A DNA stretch of 64,000 bases from Stappia stellulata. GTDB taxonomy: Bacteria > Pseudomonadota > Alphaproteobacteria > Rhizobiales > Stappiaceae. Position numbers and translations under genes: made by a program. This document shows, piece after piece, positions 9,555-17,595 of this stretch. Location: positions 47,890 to 111,889 of the forward strand of contig NZ_JAIVMF010000016.1 of NCBI RefSeq assembly GCF_020176715.1, read 5' to 3'. Every line of letters starts with the position of its first letter. Positions within the stretch are counted from its first letter, which is position 1. The notes below the pieces were generated by a model. The model did not search any database. It worked only from the letters and a program-made list of their open reading frames with translations, and was not told where the DNA came from.

Positions 9555-9568
9555 GCAAAATCCTGAAA

Positions 9569-9655
9569 TGGTGCCCCCGGTCCGACTCGAACGGACACTC
9601 CGGTTAAGGAAACGGATTTTGAATCCGTCGCGTCTACCAATTCCGCCACGGGGGC
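9569..9655 (-). tRNA. tRNA-Leu, anticodon CAA
   Basis: Read on the minus strand, the acceptor stem GCCCCCG pairs with CGGGGGC, followed by discriminator A and an encoded CCA. The anticodon arm is ACGGA-TTCAAAA-TCCGT, giving anticodon CAA, which reads Leu codon TTG. The T arm contains GTTCGAGTC. The long variable arm is typical of tRNA-Leu. The total length of 87 bases is normal. Confidence 0.97.
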
Positions 9656-9687
9656 CAGCGGGCAGAGCATGCCGCCGAACGGGCGCG

Positions 9688-9715
9688 ATCATAGCCATCG
9701 CGGGCCATGCGTCAA
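9688..9715 (-). promoter_or_regulatory. Sigma70-type promoter of tRNA-Leu
   Basis: On the minus strand TTGACG (9710-9715) and TATGAT (9688-9693) are separated by 16 bases. Transcription would begin about 25 bases ahead of the mature tRNA 5' end. This is one of the strongest promoter matches in the window. Confidence 0.75.
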
Positions 9716-9822
9716 TTGAAAGATCGCCCGCCGGAAGCTGCCCGCGCGGCCTCCGAAATCGCCGCATTGCTGCCTGTGCGGAAACAGATGACAAGGCGGC
9801 GCCAAGCGGCTAATCAATCGCC

Positions 9823-10401
9823 ATGTTGCGCCGCCTCTACGACTGGACAATGTCGCTCGCTTCCGGCCCCCGCGCGCCCTATGCGCTGGGAGCGGTCTCC
9901 TTTGCGGAAAGCTCGTTCTTTCCCATTCCCCCCGACATCCTGCTGATCCCGATGGTGATCGCGCGCCGCGCCAAGGCGTTTTCCTACGCGCTCCTATGCA
10001 CGATCACCTCGGTAATCGGCGGCGCGGCCGGCTATGCGATCGGGGCGCTTCTCTTCGTCCAGCTCGCCGAGCCGATCCTGTCGTTCTACGGCTATCTCGA
10101 CAAGTTCGAGACCTTCCGGTCGAATTTCAACGACTATGGCGCGTGGATCGTCTTCATCGCCGGCGTCACGCCCTTTCCCTACAAGGTGATCACCATCGCC
10201 AGCGGCGCCACGGGGCTCAGCCTGCCGGTGTTCATGCTGGCGAGCGTGCTGGCCCGGGGCCTGCGCTTCTTCGTGGTGGCCGGGCTGCTGTATCTCTTCG
10301 GCCCGCCGATCCGCACCTTTATCGAGGAGCGGCTGTCGCTGATGTTCACCATTTTCGTGGTCGGCCTCGTCGGCGGCTTCGTGCTGATCAAGTTTCTCTG
10401 A
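9823..10401 (+). CDS. YqaA/DedA family membrane protein
   Basis: This 192-residue inner-membrane protein of the SNARE-associated (DedA/VTT) family has four to five hydrophobic segments. The amphipathic re-entrant region includes ESSFFPIPPDILLIPM and a second half with GVTPFPYKVITIASGA, the paired proline-containing motifs typical of the family. Members are linked to undecaprenyl phosphate or phospholipid recycling and membrane homeostasis. It lies 17 bases ahead of dsbB on the same strand, probably in one operon. Confidence 0.85.
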   Translation: MLRRLYDWTMSLASGPRAPYALGAVSFAESSFFPIPPDILLIPMVIARRAKAFSYALLCTITSVIGGAAGYAIGALLFVQLAEPILSFYGYLDKFETFRSNFNDYGAWIVFIAGVTPFPYKVITIASGATGLSLPVFMLASVLARGLRFFVVAGLLYLFGPPIRTFIEERLSLMFTIFVVGLVGGFVLIKFL

Positions 10402-10418
10402 GCCTTCAGGAGGGCCGA

Positions 10419-10928
10419 ATGACGCAAGGACGTCCGCTCGCGCTGGTGGTGCTGCTGATCGCCGGCGGTCTCGCCACGATCGCAACCGCCTGGGGCTACC
10501 AGCTGATCGGCGGTTATGTGCCCTGCGCGCTGTGCCTGGAGCAGCGCATTCCCTATTACGTCGGCCTGCCGCTGGCAGCACTCGCCGCCCTGCTGCTGTG
10601 GCAGGACGCGGCCGCCTTCACGCGCAACCTGCTGCTTCTCGCCGTCGCTGCGGTCTTTGCCTATGGCGCGGGGCTCGGCATCTACCAGTCGGGCGCGGAA
10701 TGGGGCTTCTGGCCCGGCCCCGTCGATTGCGGCGGCGGCAGCAGCGCGCCGGTCTCGGCCGCCAACATGCTTAATGCCCTGCGCGAGACGCGGGTGGTGA
10801 GCTGCACCGAGGCGAGCTGGCGGATGTTCGGTCTGTCGTTTGCCGGCTGGAACGCGGTCGCCTCCAGCGGTCTCGCGCTTTTGGCGCTCGCCGCCCTCTG
10901 GACCTCGCGCCGCCGCGCTCCTATCTGA
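10419..10928 (+). CDS. dsbB: Disulfide bond formation protein B
   Basis: This 169-residue inner-membrane oxidase reoxidises periplasmic DsbA and passes electrons to quinone. There are four hydrophobic segments. The first periplasmic loop carries the redox pair C36-A-L-C39 (VPCALCLEQR). The second pair is C104 and C129 in the long loop between segments 3 and 4. ATG 10419 is preceded by AGGAGGG and follows the DedA stop closely; the open frame extends much further upstream but only as a shadow. No dsbA is seen in the window. Confidence 0.92.
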   Translation: MTQGRPLALVVLLIAGGLATIATAWGYQLIGGYVPCALCLEQRIPYYVGLPLAALAALLLWQDAAAFTRNLLLLAVAAVFAYGAGLGIYQSGAEWGFWPGPVDCGGGSSAPVSAANMLNALRETRVVSCTEASWRMFGLSFAGWNAVASSGLALLALAALWTSRRRAPI

Positions 10929-10963
10929 AGAAGACGCGGACGGGCAAGGCGAGGGAGACCACC

Positions 10964-11215
10964 ATGGCAGGCAAGACGCCGAGGGACGACGAGGCGGAAC
11001 GCCGGCGGGCCGTCGATGAAAGCCTTGCCCGCGTCGACCGCGACAGCGAGACGCTGTTGCGCACCACCTTCGAAGGCGCCTCCCGCAAGGGCAAGCCCGG
11101 CGCGCCCGGCGAGGAGGTCGACCCGATCGAGATCTGGGGCGCGCGCATCGGGCGCACCGCCGGCGGGATCTTCGCCGTCGGCCTGATCGTCTATCTTGCC
11201 TGGACCTATCTCTAG
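10964..11215 (+). CDS. Small single-pass membrane protein (DUF5665-like)
   Basis: This 83-residue protein has a charged, soluble N-terminal part (about 1-58) and one C-terminal transmembrane helix (about 64-82, GGIFAVGLIVYLAWTYL). It resembles the small DUF5665-type proteins of alphaproteobacteria, a match made by general appearance only. It sits 35 bases after dsbB and 26 bases before a zincin gene, all on the plus strand, so probably cotranscribed. Function unknown. Confidence 0.7.
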   Translation: MAGKTPRDDEAERRRAVDESLARVDRDSETLLRTTFEGASRKGKPGAPGEEVDPIEIWGARIGRTAGGIFAVGLIVYLAWTYL

Positions 11216-11241
11216 GATCCGGCCCCGGAAACGAGACCGAC

Positions 11242-11676
11242 ATGGCAACCGCAATCGAACCCGACCCGGATCCCGCCTGGCAGGGCGCCTTCGCACCGGA
11301 TCTTGCCGCGTTCGAGGCGATCGCGGCCCGGTCCTTCGCCGCGCTCCCCGAGGACTTTCGCGTGCTGTGCGACGGCATCGAGATCCGCGTGGCGGAGATG
11401 GCCGACGACGATGTGCTCGACGCGCTCTCGATCGACGATCCCTTCGAGCTGATGGGGCTGTTCGAGGGCGTCGGCCTCGCCCAGGGCGGCGGCGAGATGC
11501 TGTCCGGGCAGATGCCCAACCGCGTCTGGCTCTACCGCCGCGCCATTCTCGACTATTGGTGCGCGCATGAGGAACCGCTCGGCGGCGTGATCTCGCATGT
11601 GCTGATCCACGAGATCGGCCACCACTTCGGCCTGTCGGATGCCGACATGTATTCGCTCGAATCCGAGGTGCCCTGA
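11242..11676 (+). CDS. Zincin-like metallopeptidase family protein
   Basis: This 144-residue protein carries the extended zinc motif HEIGHHFGLSD at residues 123-133, with H123 and H127 as ligands, E124 as catalytic base and D133 as likely third ligand. This is the PF06262 (MTAS/minimal gluzincin) pattern, and length and acidic composition fit. The family is widespread in actinobacteria and alphaproteobacteria and its substrate is unknown. It is last in the dedA-dsbB-small protein run and converges on the ferredoxin reductase-like gene. Confidence 0.88.
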   Translation: MATAIEPDPDPAWQGAFAPDLAAFEAIAARSFAALPEDFRVLCDGIEIRVAEMADDDVLDALSIDDPFELMGLFEGVGLAQGGGEMLSGQMPNRVWLYRRAILDYWCAHEEPLGGVISHVLIHEIGHHFGLSDADMYSLESEVP

Positions 11677-11694
11677 CCCTGTTGCGGGGTCGGC

Positions 11695-12879
11695 TCAGGC
11701 CGGGGGCAGCAGCCCCTCCTCATAGGTCTTGCCGATTGCCCGGCGCGCCATCATGTGCGAGCGCGGGTGGTTGATGCTGTCGACCGCCGCGATCCGCCCC
11801 TGCGACAGATAGACCACGTAGAAGCTTTGCGCTGCCGGATCGCCGACGGTGAGCGCCGTGTCGTGGCCCTGCGACAGGCCGGCGATCTGAAGCTTGATCG
11901 CATATTGGTCAGACCAGAACCAGGGGACGGGGTCGTAGTCGGTCGCCGCGCCGGTGAGTGCCGCGGCAACCGCCTTGGCCTGGTCGATGGCGTTTTGCAC
12001 GCTTTCCAGCCGGATGGAGCGGCCGTAGCGGGCGGACAGGAACCGGGTGCAGTCGCCGGCGGCGTAGATATGCGCGTCGGAGGTCTGGCCGTGCGCGTCG
12101 ACCAGGATGCCGTCGTCGACCTCGAGCCCGGCCTCGCGGGCGAGTTCCTGGTTCGGCACGGCGCCGACGGCGACAAGCGCGAGATCGCAGGCAAGCTCCT
12201 CGCCGTTTGCAAGACGCACCGCGCGGACATGGTCGTCGCCGGAGAACCCCTCGACGCCGGTGTTCAGCCGGATGTCGACGCCGTTTTCGCGATGAAGCGC
12301 ATCGAAGAAGGCCGAGACATCCGGCGAGACGACGCGCTGCATCACCCGGTCCCGCGATTCCACCACGGTGACCTCATGGCCCATGGCGCGGGCCACCGCC
12401 GCCACCTCCAGCCCGATATAGCCGCCGCCGACGATGGCGACCCGTCCGGGTTGTGCAAGGCGCGCGCGCATCGCTTCCACGTCGGCAATGGTGCGCAGCG
12501 TGACGACGCCCTCAAGCCCGGCGCCGGGCAACGGCAGGGCGCGCGGCCGCGTGCCGGTACAGATCACCAGTTTCGCGTAGGTGAGCTGCGATCCGTCGGA
12601 CAGCCGGAGCGTATGTGCGGCGCGGTCGATGGCCTCGACGGCGACGCCGAAACGGCAGTCGATCCGGTTCTGCTCGTAAAAGGCGGCCGGGCGCAGGTGC
12701 AGGGCCTCGTCGTCGATCTCGCCGGCAAGATGCTTTTTTGAAAGCGGCGGACGCTGGTAGGGCGGATGCGGCTCGTCGCCGACGAGGGTGATCGGGGCCT
12801 CGAAGCCGGCCGCGCGCAGCGACTGCGCCACCTGGGCGCCCGCCTGTCCGGCGCCGACGATTACCAAGCTGTCCTGCAT
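11695..12879 (-). CDS. FAD-dependent oxidoreductase, ferredoxin/rubredoxin reductase type
   Basis: This 394-residue flavoprotein starts at 12879 (MQDSLVIVGAG), with AGGAGAA just upstream on the minus strand. The first Rossmann motif GAGQAG binds FAD, and the second, VAIVGGGYIGLEVA, binds NAD(P)H. The FAD-sealing segment IYAAGDCTRF lies in the C-terminal part. The domain order (FAD, NAD, C-terminal reductase dimerisation domain) matches the rhodocoxin/putidaredoxin reductase branch, which passes electrons from NADH to a small ferredoxin partner. No ferredoxin or P450 gene is adjacent, so the partner is unknown. Confidence 0.88.
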   Translation of the reverse strand: MQDSLVIVGAGQAGAQVAQSLRAAGFEAPITLVGDEPHPPYQRPPLSKKHLAGEIDDEALHLRPAAFYEQNRIDCRFGVAVEAIDRAAHTLRLSDGSQLTYAKLVICTGTRPRALPLPGAGLEGVVTLRTIADVEAMRARLAQPGRVAIVGGGYIGLEVAAVARAMGHEVTVVESRDRVMQRVVSPDVSAFFDALHRENGVDIRLNTGVEGFSGDDHVRAVRLANGEELACDLALVAVGAVPNQELAREAGLEVDDGILVDAHGQTSDAHIYAAGDCTRFLSARYGRSIRLESVQNAIDQAKAVAAALTGAATDYDPVPWFWSDQYAIKLQIAGLSQGHDTALTVGDPAAQSFYVVYLSQGRIAAVDSINHPRSHMMARRAIGKTYEEGLLPPA

Positions 12880-13147
12880 GGATTGTTCTCCTGTGACCGC
12901 CGCCGACCTAGCACGAGGCGGGCGGAGCGCCAAGGTCGCGGGCGAGCGGATAGATGTGGCACGGCGGAGCGGGGAAAAGGGATGCGCGGACAAATCGATA
13001 TCACTATGGTCGGAAAACCATTGCTTCCCCGCGCCCGCGCATCAGCGCGGTTCGCGCGCATCACCACACACTTCTCCCGGCTCGGGCCCAGGGTCGCGCC
13101 TCTTCGCCTGCCCGCCGCGGACCCCGACCTTTCGATTGGACGTCGCC

Positions 13148-14041
13148 TTGCGCTCATATCTCGACACGTTCGCCCCCGGCATCTTCGTGCTCCTGTGGTC
13201 GACCGGCTTCATTGGCTCCAAGCTGGGCGCGCCCTATATCGAGCCCTTCGTCTTCCTGTCGGTGCGGTTCCTGCTGGTGCTGCCGCTCTTGTTCGCGCTG
13301 ATCCTCGCGACGCGCGCGTCCTGGCCGAAGACGGGAACCGAGTGGCTGCATTGCCTCATTGCCGGCGCGCTGATCCACGGGATCTACCTGGGCGGCATCT
13401 TCTATGCCATCGACAACGGCATGCCGGCGGGCATCGCGGCGCTGGTGCTCGGGCTGCAGCCGTTGCTGACGGCGCTTCTCGCCGGGCCGCTCTTGGGCGA
13501 GAAGGTCGCGCCGCGCCACTGGGCGGGGCTTGCCGTTGGCGCCTGCGGGCTGCTGCTTGTGGTCGCTCCGCGGATTGGCGTCGATGCCTCGGGGCTGACG
13601 CTGGTCAATGCGCTGGTCTGCCTGCTGGCGGTCGCCGGCATGGCGGTCGGCACGGTCTACCAGAAGCGCTATGCCGGAGGCATCGATCTTCTGTCGGGCA
13701 CGCTCGTGCAATATGCCGGCGCGCTGCTGATCGTCGTGCCGCTCGCGCTTGGCGAAAGCTGGACGATCGTCTGGTCGGGCGAGATGATCTTCGCCATGGC
13801 GTGGCTGGTGCTGGTGCTGTCGATCGGCGCGATCCTGCTCCTGATGGTGCTGATCCGGCGCGGCAGCGCGGCCCGGGTGGCAAGCCTTTTCTATCTGGTG
13901 CCCGTGGCGGCGGCGATCGAGAGCTATTTCCTGTTCGGCGAGACGCTGACGCTGGTGCAGATCGCGGGCAGCGCGCTGGTGGTCGGGGCGCTGCTGATGA
14001 TCCGCGAAAGGCCCATCGGCACGCGGCGCACCCCGGCGTGA
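13148..14041 (+). CDS. EamA/DMT family transporter
   Basis: This inner-membrane protein of about 297 residues has ten hydrophobic helices in two five-helix EamA repeats. It starts LRSYLDTFAPGIFVLLWSTGFIGSKLG, the usual opening of YdcZ/RhaT-like exporters. Candidate starts are TTG 13148 and TTG 13136; neither has a good Shine-Dalgarno site, and 13148 places the first helix about ten residues in. Upstream frame extensions are non-coding by composition. DMT members export amino acids or other metabolites; the substrate is unknown. Confidence 0.82.
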   Translation: MRSYLDTFAPGIFVLLWSTGFIGSKLGAPYIEPFVFLSVRFLLVLPLLFALILATRASWPKTGTEWLHCLIAGALIHGIYLGGIFYAIDNGMPAGIAALVLGLQPLLTALLAGPLLGEKVAPRHWAGLAVGACGLLLVVAPRIGVDASGLTLVNALVCLLAVAGMAVGTVYQKRYAGGIDLLSGTLVQYAGALLIVVPLALGESWTIVWSGEMIFAMAWLVLVLSIGAILLLMVLIRRGSAARVASLFYLVPVAAAIESYFLFGETLTLVQIAGSALVVGALLMIRERPIGTRRTPA

Positions 14042-14052
14042 GCGGCTGACGG

Positions 14053-14910
14053 TCAGCCGTTCGCGCGCGGCGATTTTCTGGCGCGCATGATGGCGGCGTT
14101 TAGCTCGCCGCCGAAGATGAAGCAGATCGACACGAGATAGAGAAACACCAGCGCGGTCATCGCGCCGGCAAGGCCGGCGTAGGTGGAAACGTAGTTGGCG
14201 AAGCTCGCCAGATAGGCACCGAAGGCGGCGCCGGAGACGAGCCACAGGCCAAGCGTCACCACGACGCCGGGCAGGATCTCGCCGATGCGCCGCCGCCCGG
14301 CCGGCAGCAGCGCGTGAACGGCAATCAGCCCGCCGCCGGTCAGAAGCGTCGCGATCAGGTAGCGCGACAGGTTCAACTGCGCGGTGAACTGCTCGACGAT
14401 CGGGGCATAGGCAAGGGCCGCTTTCCAGACCAGCGGCGCCAGCACGATCAGGACGGCGAAGGCCATCAGGATGAACGTGCCCACCAGGATCAGCCCGATG
14501 GCCTGCAGCCGCAACCGGATGTAGCTGCGCGATTCGTGTGCCCGATAGGCGCGGTTCAGCGCGACGCGCAGCGCCTCCACCCCGTTGGAGGCGAACCACA
14601 GCGCCACGACGATACCGAAGGTCAGCGCATCGCCGCGCGGCTCGGTGAGCACGACGCGAATCTCGCGGGCAATGGGCCCCGCGACCCTTTCCGGCCAGGC
14701 GTCGAACAGCAGCGCCGCGATGCGGTCGGCCATGTTCTCCATGCCGAGGAAACCGGTCAGCGCCGCGATGAAGATCAGGAAGGGAAACAGCGCCAGCAAG
14801 GACGATAGCGCGACGTGACTGGCGATCACGAAGCCGTCGTCCCGCGACATGTGGTCGATGGCATCCCAGATGACGGACAGGACGGCGCGGATGGGTCGAA
14901 GGAGTGTCAT
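14053..14910 (-). CDS. YihY/BrkB family inner-membrane protein
   Basis: This 285-residue protein has six hydrophobic helices and the YihY landmarks GFIVLLFLYLVSI-like C-terminal helix and SNGVEALRVALNRAYR in the middle loop. The start at 14910 (MTLLRPIRAVL) is preceded by GAGCGAGG on the minus strand; the longer open frame reads through a non-coding leader. The old label ribonuclease BN is a misannotation of this family, so no nuclease activity should be inferred. It converges with the EamA gene. Confidence 0.87.
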   Translation of the reverse strand: MTLLRPIRAVLSVIWDAIDHMSRDDGFVIASHVALSSLLALFPFLIFIAALTGFLGMENMADRIAALLFDAWPERVAGPIAREIRVVLTEPRGDALTFGIVVALWFASNGVEALRVALNRAYRAHESRSYIRLRLQAIGLILVGTFILMAFAVLIVLAPLVWKAALAYAPIVEQFTAQLNLSRYLIATLLTGGGLIAVHALLPAGRRRIGEILPGVVVTLGLWLVSGAAFGAYLASFANYVSTYAGLAGAMTALVFLYLVSICFIFGGELNAAIMRARKSPRANG

Positions 14911-15143
14911 GCCTCGCTCAATGCGGCAGCGCCGGTCCCCGGTCAAGCCGGGGATGTTGCGCTGCAGGGCATCCGGCAATAAAATTTCTTGAAAGCTGCA
15001 CCAAAAGAAGGATTGCTTCGCAGGTTGCGGGCGATATTGTTTGCAGTGCACCAATTCGACGGGGCAGGCCGCCCCGTCCGCGGTCGCAGGGCGCCATCCG
15101 CAAGGGGCGCTCGCGCCGAAGGACAAGATCACGGAGAAGATGC

Positions 15144-16829
15144 ATGTCGCTTGCAAGCGAAGTCGGTCACTACACCCAGGACGGCCCTCTCGAGGCGCTG
15201 ACGGGCCCGAGCGTCCAGTCGCTGGAGCGGTTGCTCGATGCCGCCGCCGCCCGGGTGCGGGTGCGGGTGCTCGACGACGGCCGGATCTCCTCGGCGAAGA
15301 TGGAGGCCGAGCAGCGGGCGACCCACGGGCTGGCGTGGCTTGCGACCTATGTCGAGGCGCTCAAGCAGTTGCACGGCTATGCCGGGCGGCTGCGCGATGC
15401 CGGCAGCTTCGGCGAAACCGAAGACCTGACGGTGCGGCTCGCCTTTGCAGAATATCTGGCGCAGATCTTCGGCGGCATTCCGATGAACCAGGGCGAGACC
15501 GTGCGGCTTGCCGACCTTGGCCTGCCGCCGCGCGAGGCGGCCGAGTTTCTCGTGCCCGAGATCGAGGCGCTGATCGCCAGCGGCAACACGCCCGAGGTGC
15601 GCGCCCGGCTGACCGCGCTGATCCGCCAGCAGGAGGGCGCTTCCGTTTTCGGCGCCACCGGGCTCGACGAGACCTACGAGCAGGTGCGCGAGGAAATGCG
15701 CCGCTTCGCCGCCGACAAGGTGCTGCCGCATGCCCATGAGTGGCACCTGAAGAACGACTATATTCCGCTGGAGGTCATTACCCAGATGGCCGAGCTCGGC
15801 GTCTTCGGCCTGACGATCCCGGAAGACTTCGGCGGGCTGGGGCTTGGCAAGGAGAGCATGTGCGTGGTCTCCGAGGAGTTGAGCCGCGCCTATATCGGCG
15901 TCGGCTCGCTCGGCACCCGCTCCGAGATCGCCGCCGAACTGATCCTGTGCGGTGGCACGGACGATCAAAAGGCCAAGTGGCTGCCGCAGATTGCCTCTGG
16001 TGAGGTGCTGCCGACGGCGGTCTTCACCGAACCCAACACCGGCTCGGATCTTGCCTCGCTGAAGACCCGTGCCGTGCGCGAGGGCGATGTCTGGAAGATC
16101 TACGGCAACAAGACCTGGATCACCCACCCGGTGCGCGCCGACGTGATGACGCTGCTTGCCCGCACCGACCCGGACGAGAAGGGCTACAAGGGCCTTTCCA
16201 TGTTCCTTGCGGAAAAACCGCGCGGCACGGACGCCGATCCCTTCCCCGCGCCCGGCATGTCCGGCGGCGAGATCGAGGTGCTCGGCTACCGGGGCATGAA
16301 GGAATACGAGATCGCCTTCGACGGCTTCGAAGTGGCGCATGAAAACCTGCTCGGTCAGGTCGAGGGCCAGGGCTTCAAGCAGTTGATGCAGACCTTCGAG
16401 GGCGCGCGCATCCAGACGGCGGCGCGCGCGCTGGGCGTGGCGCAGTCGGCGCTCGATCTCGGTCTGCGCTATGCGCAGGAGCGTGTGCAGTTCGGCAAGC
16501 CGCTGATCGACTTCCCGCGCGTTTCCGACAAGCTGGCGATGATGACGGCGGAGCTGATGGCGGCGCGCCAGCTCACCTATTTCTCGGCCTGGGAAAAGGA
16601 CTCCGGCCGGCGCTGCGATCTGGAAGCCGGCATGGCCAAGCTGCTCGGCGCACGCGTCGCCTGGGCGGCGGCCGACAACGCGCTGCAGATCCACGGCGGC
16701 AACGGCTTTGCGCTGGAATACGCGATCTCGCGGGTGCTGTGCGACGCGCGCATTCTCAATATCTTCGAGGGCGCGGCGGAAATCCAGGCGCAGGTGATCG
16801 CCCGGCGGATTCTCGACGAGCGGGGGTAG
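15144..16829 (+). CDS. mcd: Acyl-CoA dehydrogenase, probable (2S)-methylsuccinyl-CoA dehydrogenase
   Basis: The 561-residue product is longer than ordinary acyl-CoA dehydrogenases (about 380-400). An extra N-terminal helical domain of about 150 residues precedes the FAD domain, which begins near TYEQVREEMRRFAADK. The central part has TEPNTGSDLASL, GNKTWITHPVRAD and SGGEIEVLGYRGMKEY, and the C-terminal part has QIHGGNGFALEY and the EGAAEIQ segment. The extension and the HPVRAD/GYRGMKEY wording match methylsuccinyl-CoA dehydrogenase, which makes mesaconyl-CoA in the ethylmalonyl-CoA pathway of acetate assimilation. GGAGAAG precedes ATG 15144. No other pathway gene is in the window. An isovaleryl-type enzyme is the alternative. 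Confidence 0.8.
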   Translation: MSLASEVGHYTQDGPLEALTGPSVQSLERLLDAAAARVRVRVLDDGRISSAKMEAEQRATHGLAWLATYVEALKQLHGYAGRLRDAGSFGETEDLTVRLAFAEYLAQIFGGIPMNQGETVRLADLGLPPREAAEFLVPEIEALIASGNTPEVRARLTALIRQQEGASVFGATGLDETYEQVREEMRRFAADKVLPHAHEWHLKNDYIPLEVITQMAELGVFGLTIPEDFGGLGLGKESMCVVSEELSRAYIGVGSLGTRSEIAAELILCGGTDDQKAKWLPQIASGEVLPTAVFTEPNTGSDLASLKTRAVREGDVWKIYGNKTWITHPVRADVMTLLARTDPDEKGYKGLSMFLAEKPRGTDADPFPAPGMSGGEIEVLGYRGMKEYEIAFDGFEVAHENLLGQVEGQGFKQLMQTFEGARIQTAARALGVAQSALDLGLRYAQERVQFGKPLIDFPRVSDKLAMMTAELMAARQLTYFSAWEKDSGRRCDLEAGMAKLLGARVAWAAADNALQIHGGNGFALEYAISRVLCDARILNIFEGAAEIQAQVIARRILDERG

Positions 16830-16867
16830 AGGTTGTCGGAATTTTTTGGCTTCATTTTAGAGTATCC

Positions 16868-16900
16868 TAGGAGTCTTGACCTACCCATTATTAACTCCTA
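16868..16900 (+). promoter_or_regulatory. Inverted repeat operator candidate over the islet promoter
   Basis: TAGGAGT (16868-16874) and its exact complement ACTCCTA (16894-16900) flank the -35 box, and the right arm runs into the -10 box. A further ACTCCT copy lies at 16905-16910, inside the palindrome CCTCATGAGG (16908-16917). A site for the downstream ribbon-helix-helix-like protein is inferred, not shown. Confidence 0.45.
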
Positions 16901-16904
16901 TTTT
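16876..16904 (+). promoter_or_regulatory. Sigma70-type promoter of the islet
   Basis: TTGACC (16876-16881) and TATTTT (16899-16904) are separated by exactly 17 bases. Transcription would begin near 16911 and read through the 47-residue ORF and the ribbon-helix-helix gene to the terminator at 17552. Confidence 0.7.
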
Positions 16905-16957
16905 ACTCCTCATGAGGTACCAAGTGTGCCTGGGATGACTTGTGGAGTCAGCTCAGA

Positions 16958-17101
16958 ATGTCTGGATCGAAACATACTCTTGATGAAGCTTGGGTTGCCT
17001 CTACGGTGGAGCTCATTCCGAAAGAGTATGTCGTTGATGTTCAAGATGATGAGCCACCACCAAGCACACCACCACCAAGCATGCAGTTGCCTGCCTACTA
17101 G
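16958..17101 (+). CDS. 47-residue acidic, proline-rich small protein (unknown)
   Basis: This short ORF lies about 47 bases downstream of the predicted islet transcription start. It encodes MSGSKHTLDEAW, then VELIPKEYVVDVQDDE, then a proline-rich tail PPPSTPPPSMQLPAY. GGAG lies about 11-12 bases upstream of ATG 16958, a weak but usable site. A longer overlapping frame (16833-17135) is His/Met-rich and less protein-like. It is 45 bases ahead of the next gene on the same predicted transcript. No family recognised; it could be a partner or antidote peptide for a neighbour, but nothing in the sequence proves that. Confidence 0.5.
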   Translation: MSGSKHTLDEAWVASTVELIPKEYVVDVQDDEPPPSTPPPSMQLPAY

Positions 17102-17146
17102 CGAAATGCTCCTGGCAAAGACAGTTGATATTTAGGAGGTCCCACT

Positions 17147-17524
17147 ATGAAGCCGGCATCGGTTGAAGCAGAAAAGATAAGAATACAATTTGACCTGCTT
17201 CCTGAAAGGGTTGAAGAACTTCACCAGCTTATGGTTGATTGCGGTGTTGATACACGCAAGGACATCTTTAATAATGCGATTACGCTTCTTGAGTGGGCGG
17301 TTGCAGAAGTGAAGATGGGGCATGAAATTGCGTCTTTGAATAAGGCAAACAAAAGCTATGAAATTGTCCGAATGCCTATCTTCAGCAATGTCGCAAAGCG
17401 GAATTCAATGAAGGAGCAACCCATTTCGACTGTCTTGGAAGAGCGAAAGAGGGAAGCGGGCTCCCCAGATAGGGCTGCCTTTTCTGAAAGGCGAGTCGCT
17501 GGACTGCGTCCAGCCGTCGTCTAA
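17147..17524 (+). CDS. Probable ribbon-helix-helix domain protein
   Basis: This 125-residue protein has a strong AGGAGGT site eight bases ahead of ATG 17147. Residues 10-60 look like a ribbon-helix-helix fold: a short strand (IRIQFDL), a helix (PERVEELHQLMVDCG), a turn with VDTRKD and a second helix (IFNNAITLLEWAVAEVKMG). This is the pattern of small CopG/MetJ-like DNA binders with a C-terminal extension (EIVRMPIFSN). The basic, less ordered tail from residue 80 has no recognised role. It may repress the islet promoter through the TAGGAGT repeats. It is clearly lower in GC than the flanking host genes. Confidence 0.65.
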   Translation: MKPASVEAEKIRIQFDLLPERVEELHQLMVDCGVDTRKDIFNNAITLLEWAVAEVKMGHEIASLNKANKSYEIVRMPIFSNVAKRNSMKEQPISTVLEERKREAGSPDRAAFSERRVAGLRPAVV

Positions 17525-17551
17525 ATTCTAAAATTTCTGTTTACATACTTT

Positions 17552-17587
17552 CAGCCCGATGCATTAATGTGTCGGGCTGTTTTTTTG
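17552..17587 (+). terminator. Intrinsic terminator after the ribbon-helix-helix gene
   Basis: CAGCCCGA and TCGGGCTG pair around a 12-base loop and are followed by a run of seven T. It ends only about ten bases ahead of the next ATG (17596), so it also shapes the 5' region of the hydrolase gene. Confidence 0.8.
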
Positions 17588-17595
17588 GGTTGGGC

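Noticed and set aside
14053..14910. Ribonuclease BN
   Set aside because: The protein belongs to the YihY/BrkB membrane family; the nuclease label is an old misannotation.
16833..17135. Alternative 100-codon frame in the islet overlapping the 47-residue ORF
   Set aside because: It starts at the islet edge without a ribosome site and has a His/Met/Ser-rich composition; the 47-residue frame fits the predicted transcript better.
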